This document shows, in pieces, positions 13,439 to 15,152 of a DNA stretch of 15,152 nucleotides. The notes beneath the pieces are model-generated. The model saw nothing but the letters and a program-made list of their open reading frames with translations, made no database searches and was not told the origin of the DNA. A program made the position numbers and the translations under genes. How positions within the stretch are numbered: position 1 is the first letter of the stretch; the number at the start of each line of letters is the position of its first letter. This DNA comes from Nitrososphaerales archaeon (GTDB lineage: Archaea > Thermoproteota > Nitrososphaeria > Nitrososphaerales > CADDZS01): the NCBI GenBank assembly GCA_030043455.1, contig JASHXQ010000175.1:1-15152 (forward strand), read 5' to 3'.

Positions 13439-14353
13439 TTGGGAGACATTCTTGAATTGGCTCCCAACCTGAATGTTTTCTTGCCCAGCCAATTGGATGG
13501 AGGAGTCAAGGACAAGATCAACGCTTCTTTGAGACAGATTGAGGTGCAACGCAAGGAGCTGCAAGCTCTCAAAGCCAGGCTAGAAGATCGAAGAAGGGTA
13601 TTATTCGAATCCACGATTAGGGCGATTGAGAAAAGTGATGAGATGACCGCCCAAGTTCTGGAGGGGGAGCATACGGAATTGCAGAAAATCATCAAGGTAG
13701 TCATCGCCTCCGAACTTGCTCTGCTTCACATTTGCGTCCGGCTGGAAACCATCCGCGATGTGGGCGATATCATGTCCGTACTGTCCAACGCCTTCAAATC
13801 GGTGAGGAAAGTGGGCAAGTCGGTCTCAGAGATCGCTCCGAATATGGATCAGGCTGCAGCCGAGATTAACGGATCCTTTACGAATATTTTGACCGAGCTG
13901 AAGATGGTGTCTCCCAACGTGAACATCTCTCTGACTGATACTCCAAACGAGATCTTTGAGAAAGCCCAGAAGCTCATAGGCGAGCGAACTCTGGAGCTGG
14001 AGAATTTGCCTCGAAATCTTGCTGAGGTTATGGGCGAAGAATCGATCTATGAAAAATCGAAAAAGATAGCGCTTTTGGCGACCGAAGGGGAAGACGGAGA
14101 GAATAATGAGGAAGAATTCAAACCAGAGCTCTATTCTTCGGGCTCAAATTTCGATCATCCGATGGCAAGAGATCCAGAGAGCGCGGTGAGAAATTATCTT
14201 ACCAGAAGGGGTAGCACTAAGATAGATGTTATAGATGCGTCAGCTCAACTGAATCTGCCTGTCGATCTTGTTGAACAAGCCTATATCAAAGTGTTAGCTG
14301 ACAGGCGCTTTTTCAGCCATTCCAACAGTACGGGACAGACTGGAGATTTGTGA
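13439..14353 (+). CDS. cdvB: cell-division protein CdvB, ESCRT-III core with C-terminal winged helix
   Basis: This 304-residue ESCRT-III protein has the helical core at about 20-205 (KDKINASLRQIEVQRKELQ, a long charged coiled helix, then DVGDIMSVLSNAFKSVRKVG). An acidic linker follows at 213-230 (EGEDGENNEEEF), with FKPELYS (227-233) as a possible proline-containing MIT-interacting motif. A winged-helix domain at about 245-292 (ESAVRNYLTRRGSTKIDVID and onward) is the part through which CdvB binds CdvA in Crenarchaeota. This identifies it as CdvB proper rather than one of its shorter paralogues. The start is uncertain: no ATG is available after an in-frame TGA at 13421. TTG at 13439 gives the longest form, but GGGAG at 13441-13445 points to TTG at 13457, giving 298 residues. 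It lacks the Trp/basic N-terminus of the upstream paralogue. cdvC follows after 56 bases in the same direction. Confidence 0.9.
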   Translation: MGDILELAPNLNVFLPSQLDGGVKDKINASLRQIEVQRKELQALKARLEDRRRVLFESTIRAIEKSDEMTAQVLEGEHTELQKIIKVVIASELALLHICVRLETIRDVGDIMSVLSNAFKSVRKVGKSVSEIAPNMDQAAAEINGSFTNILTELKMVSPNVNISLTDTPNEIFEKAQKLIGERTLELENLPRNLAEVMGEESIYEKSKKIALLATEGEDGENNEEEFKPELYSSGSNFDHPMARDPESAVRNYLTRRGSTKIDVIDASAQLNLPVDLVEQAYIKVLADRRFFSHSNSTGQTGDL

Positions 14354-14391
14354 GAAACTAAAATTTGATCTTTCAACCGGAAATCCAAAAC

Positions 14392-14412
14392 GGAGTTTGA
14401 ATGTAGCAGATG
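14392..14412 (+). promoter_or_regulatory. Shine-Dalgarno sequence with in-frame ATG-TAG before the cdvC start
   Basis: GGAG at 14392-14395 is five bases from an ATG at 14401, but that ATG is followed immediately by TAG. The next in-frame ATG, at 14410, starts the conserved MIT domain and is 14 bases from the Shine-Dalgarno sequence. Either ribosomes load on a minimal start-stop element and restart at 14410, or the original start has been lost to a stop codon. Confidence 0.5.
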
Positions 14413-15152
14413 AGCGATAACGCAGCCAAAGTCCTTGAAGGTGCGGCACAAAAATATGCCTCAGAAGCGATTCGTTTCGATTCGCAGGGAGCTCGGAGTA
14501 TGGCGATTAAAAATTACCAGAATGCAATACAGACGCTTGTGCAGCTCGCTCAACTTTATCCGGATTACAAATTGAACAGCATGTATCTGCAGCGAGCCCA
14601 GTTGTACCAAGAACGCGTGAAGGCGCTTCAATCTGCGCACGGAATCGAACCTCCTTCAGAAGACGACGCTTCCTCAGGATTTACATTTACGCCACCAACG
14701 AGATCAGGTGTTTCGGTGATGAGGAGCTCACCTCCCTCTGCTCCTTCGCTTGCAGTCGAGGAGAAGGGTCCTCAGGTTGTACCGCAGCTCAAAGCAAACT
14801 ACAACGACCTAATAATGAAGGAGAAGCCTCACATCAAGTGGGACGAAGTCGTCGGCCTTGAAGATTCGAAAAAGGCACTACGAGAGTCCATCATCTTCCC
14901 GGTGCAGCGCCCCGATTTGTTTCCCCTAGGGTGGCCACGGGGTCTCTTGATGTATGGTCCTCCCGGTTGCGGTAAGACTTTGCTCGCAGCAGCGACTGCC
15001 TCCGAAATTGACAGCTACTTCATCACAGTGGACGCAGCCTCGATAATGTCGAAGTGGTTGGGAGAAGGAGAGAAAAACGTAGCGAAACTTTTCAATTCCG
15101 CAAGGAAGCTACTGGAAAAAGACGCGAAATCAGTGATTATTTTCATCGACGA
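14410..15152 (+). CDS. cdvC: CdvC, Vps4-like AAA ATPase (partial, runs off the window)
   Basis: 247 complete codons are visible. Residues 1-75 form an MIT domain of three helices (EGAAQKYASEAIRFDSQGAR, then IKNYQNAIQTLVQLAQLYPD). A Ser/Pro-rich linker covers about 80-125. The AAA domain starts near 138 with the Vps4-type signature IKWDEVVGLEDSKKALRESI. Walker A is GPPGCGKT at 183-190, a pore-loop-like segment SKWLGEGEKN is at 214-223, and Walker B begins at SVIIFID just as the window ends. CdvC/Vps4 hexamers bind ESCRT-III tails through the MIT domain and use ATP to disassemble or remodel the filaments during division. The position directly after cdvB, spaced by 56 bases, supports joint expression, though AAAATTTGATC near 14360 could be a separate promoter element. 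The end of the gene lies outside the window. Confidence 0.96.
   Translation, partial: MSDNAAKVLEGAAQKYASEAIRFDSQGARSMAIKNYQNAIQTLVQLAQLYPDYKLNSMYLQRAQLYQERVKALQSAHGIEPPSEDDASSGFTFTPPTRSGVSVMRSSPPSAPSLAVEEKGPQVVPQLKANYNDLIMKEKPHIKWDEVVGLEDSKKALRESIIFPVQRPDLFPLGWPRGLLMYGPPGCGKTLLAAATASEIDSYFITVDAASIMSKWLGEGEKNVAKLFNSARKLLEKDAKSVIIFID

Noticed and set aside
1..15152. CRISPR arrays, insertion sequences, toxin-antitoxin pairs or phage-defence genes
   Set aside because: No regularly spaced repeats, no transposase or nuclease-toxin motifs and no terminal inverted repeats were seen on either strand.

Overview
The window looks like a chromosomal segment of a TACK archaeon, most likely a member of the Thaumarchaeota/Nitrososphaeria or a close relative. 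The main reasons are a cell-division (Cdv/ESCRT) cluster with two CdvB-type ESCRT-III genes followed by a Vps4-like CdvC ATPase, an archaeal-type isoleucyl-tRNA synthetase, an archaeal YchF/Obg GTPase, a beta-CASP nuclease, AT-rich archaeal-style promoters, and frequent GTG/TTG starts. No genes of ammonia oxidation or other diagnostic metabolism are present, so the placement below phylum level is open.

Layout. Positions 3-77 fold as a tRNA-like cloverleaf with two serious defects. An AT-rich leader with a TATA-like box follows, then a secreted Ser/Thr-rich protein with two Ig-like modules (444-1493, +). It converges on a 778-residue polytopic membrane protein of the PTPS-related/GT-C-like group (1650-3986, -). 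A 671-base gap with no convincing gene holds scraps of open frame, an inverted repeat and a perfect 12-base palindrome. Next come an SMP-30/gluconolactonase-family lactonase (4658-5539, +) and, on the other strand with abutting stop codons, a beta-hydroxyacid dehydrogenase (5540-6439, -), which lies 34 bases downstream of a YchF-like GTPase (6474-7712, -). From the divergent promoter region 7713-7897 a beta-CASP metallo-beta-lactamase nuclease runs rightwards (7898-8938, +) and converges on ileS (8952-12185, -).

The right end is the division cluster: a CdvB-like ESCRT-III paralogue without a winged helix (12528-13172), a strong hairpin plus T-tract, CdvB with a C-terminal winged helix (13439-14353), and CdvC (from 14410, running off the window end). 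In related archaea these proteins form and remodel membrane-constricting filaments, with CdvC disassembling them. CdvA is not in this window. The translation starts of this cluster look unusual: a hairpin sits between the Shine-Dalgarno sequence and the ATG of the first cdvB-like gene, and an in-frame ATG-TAG sits under a well-placed Shine-Dalgarno sequence just before the cdvC ATG.

I did not find a clearly new multi-gene system. The most interesting material is the regulatory architecture of the Cdv cluster and the odd tRNA-like element at the left edge.
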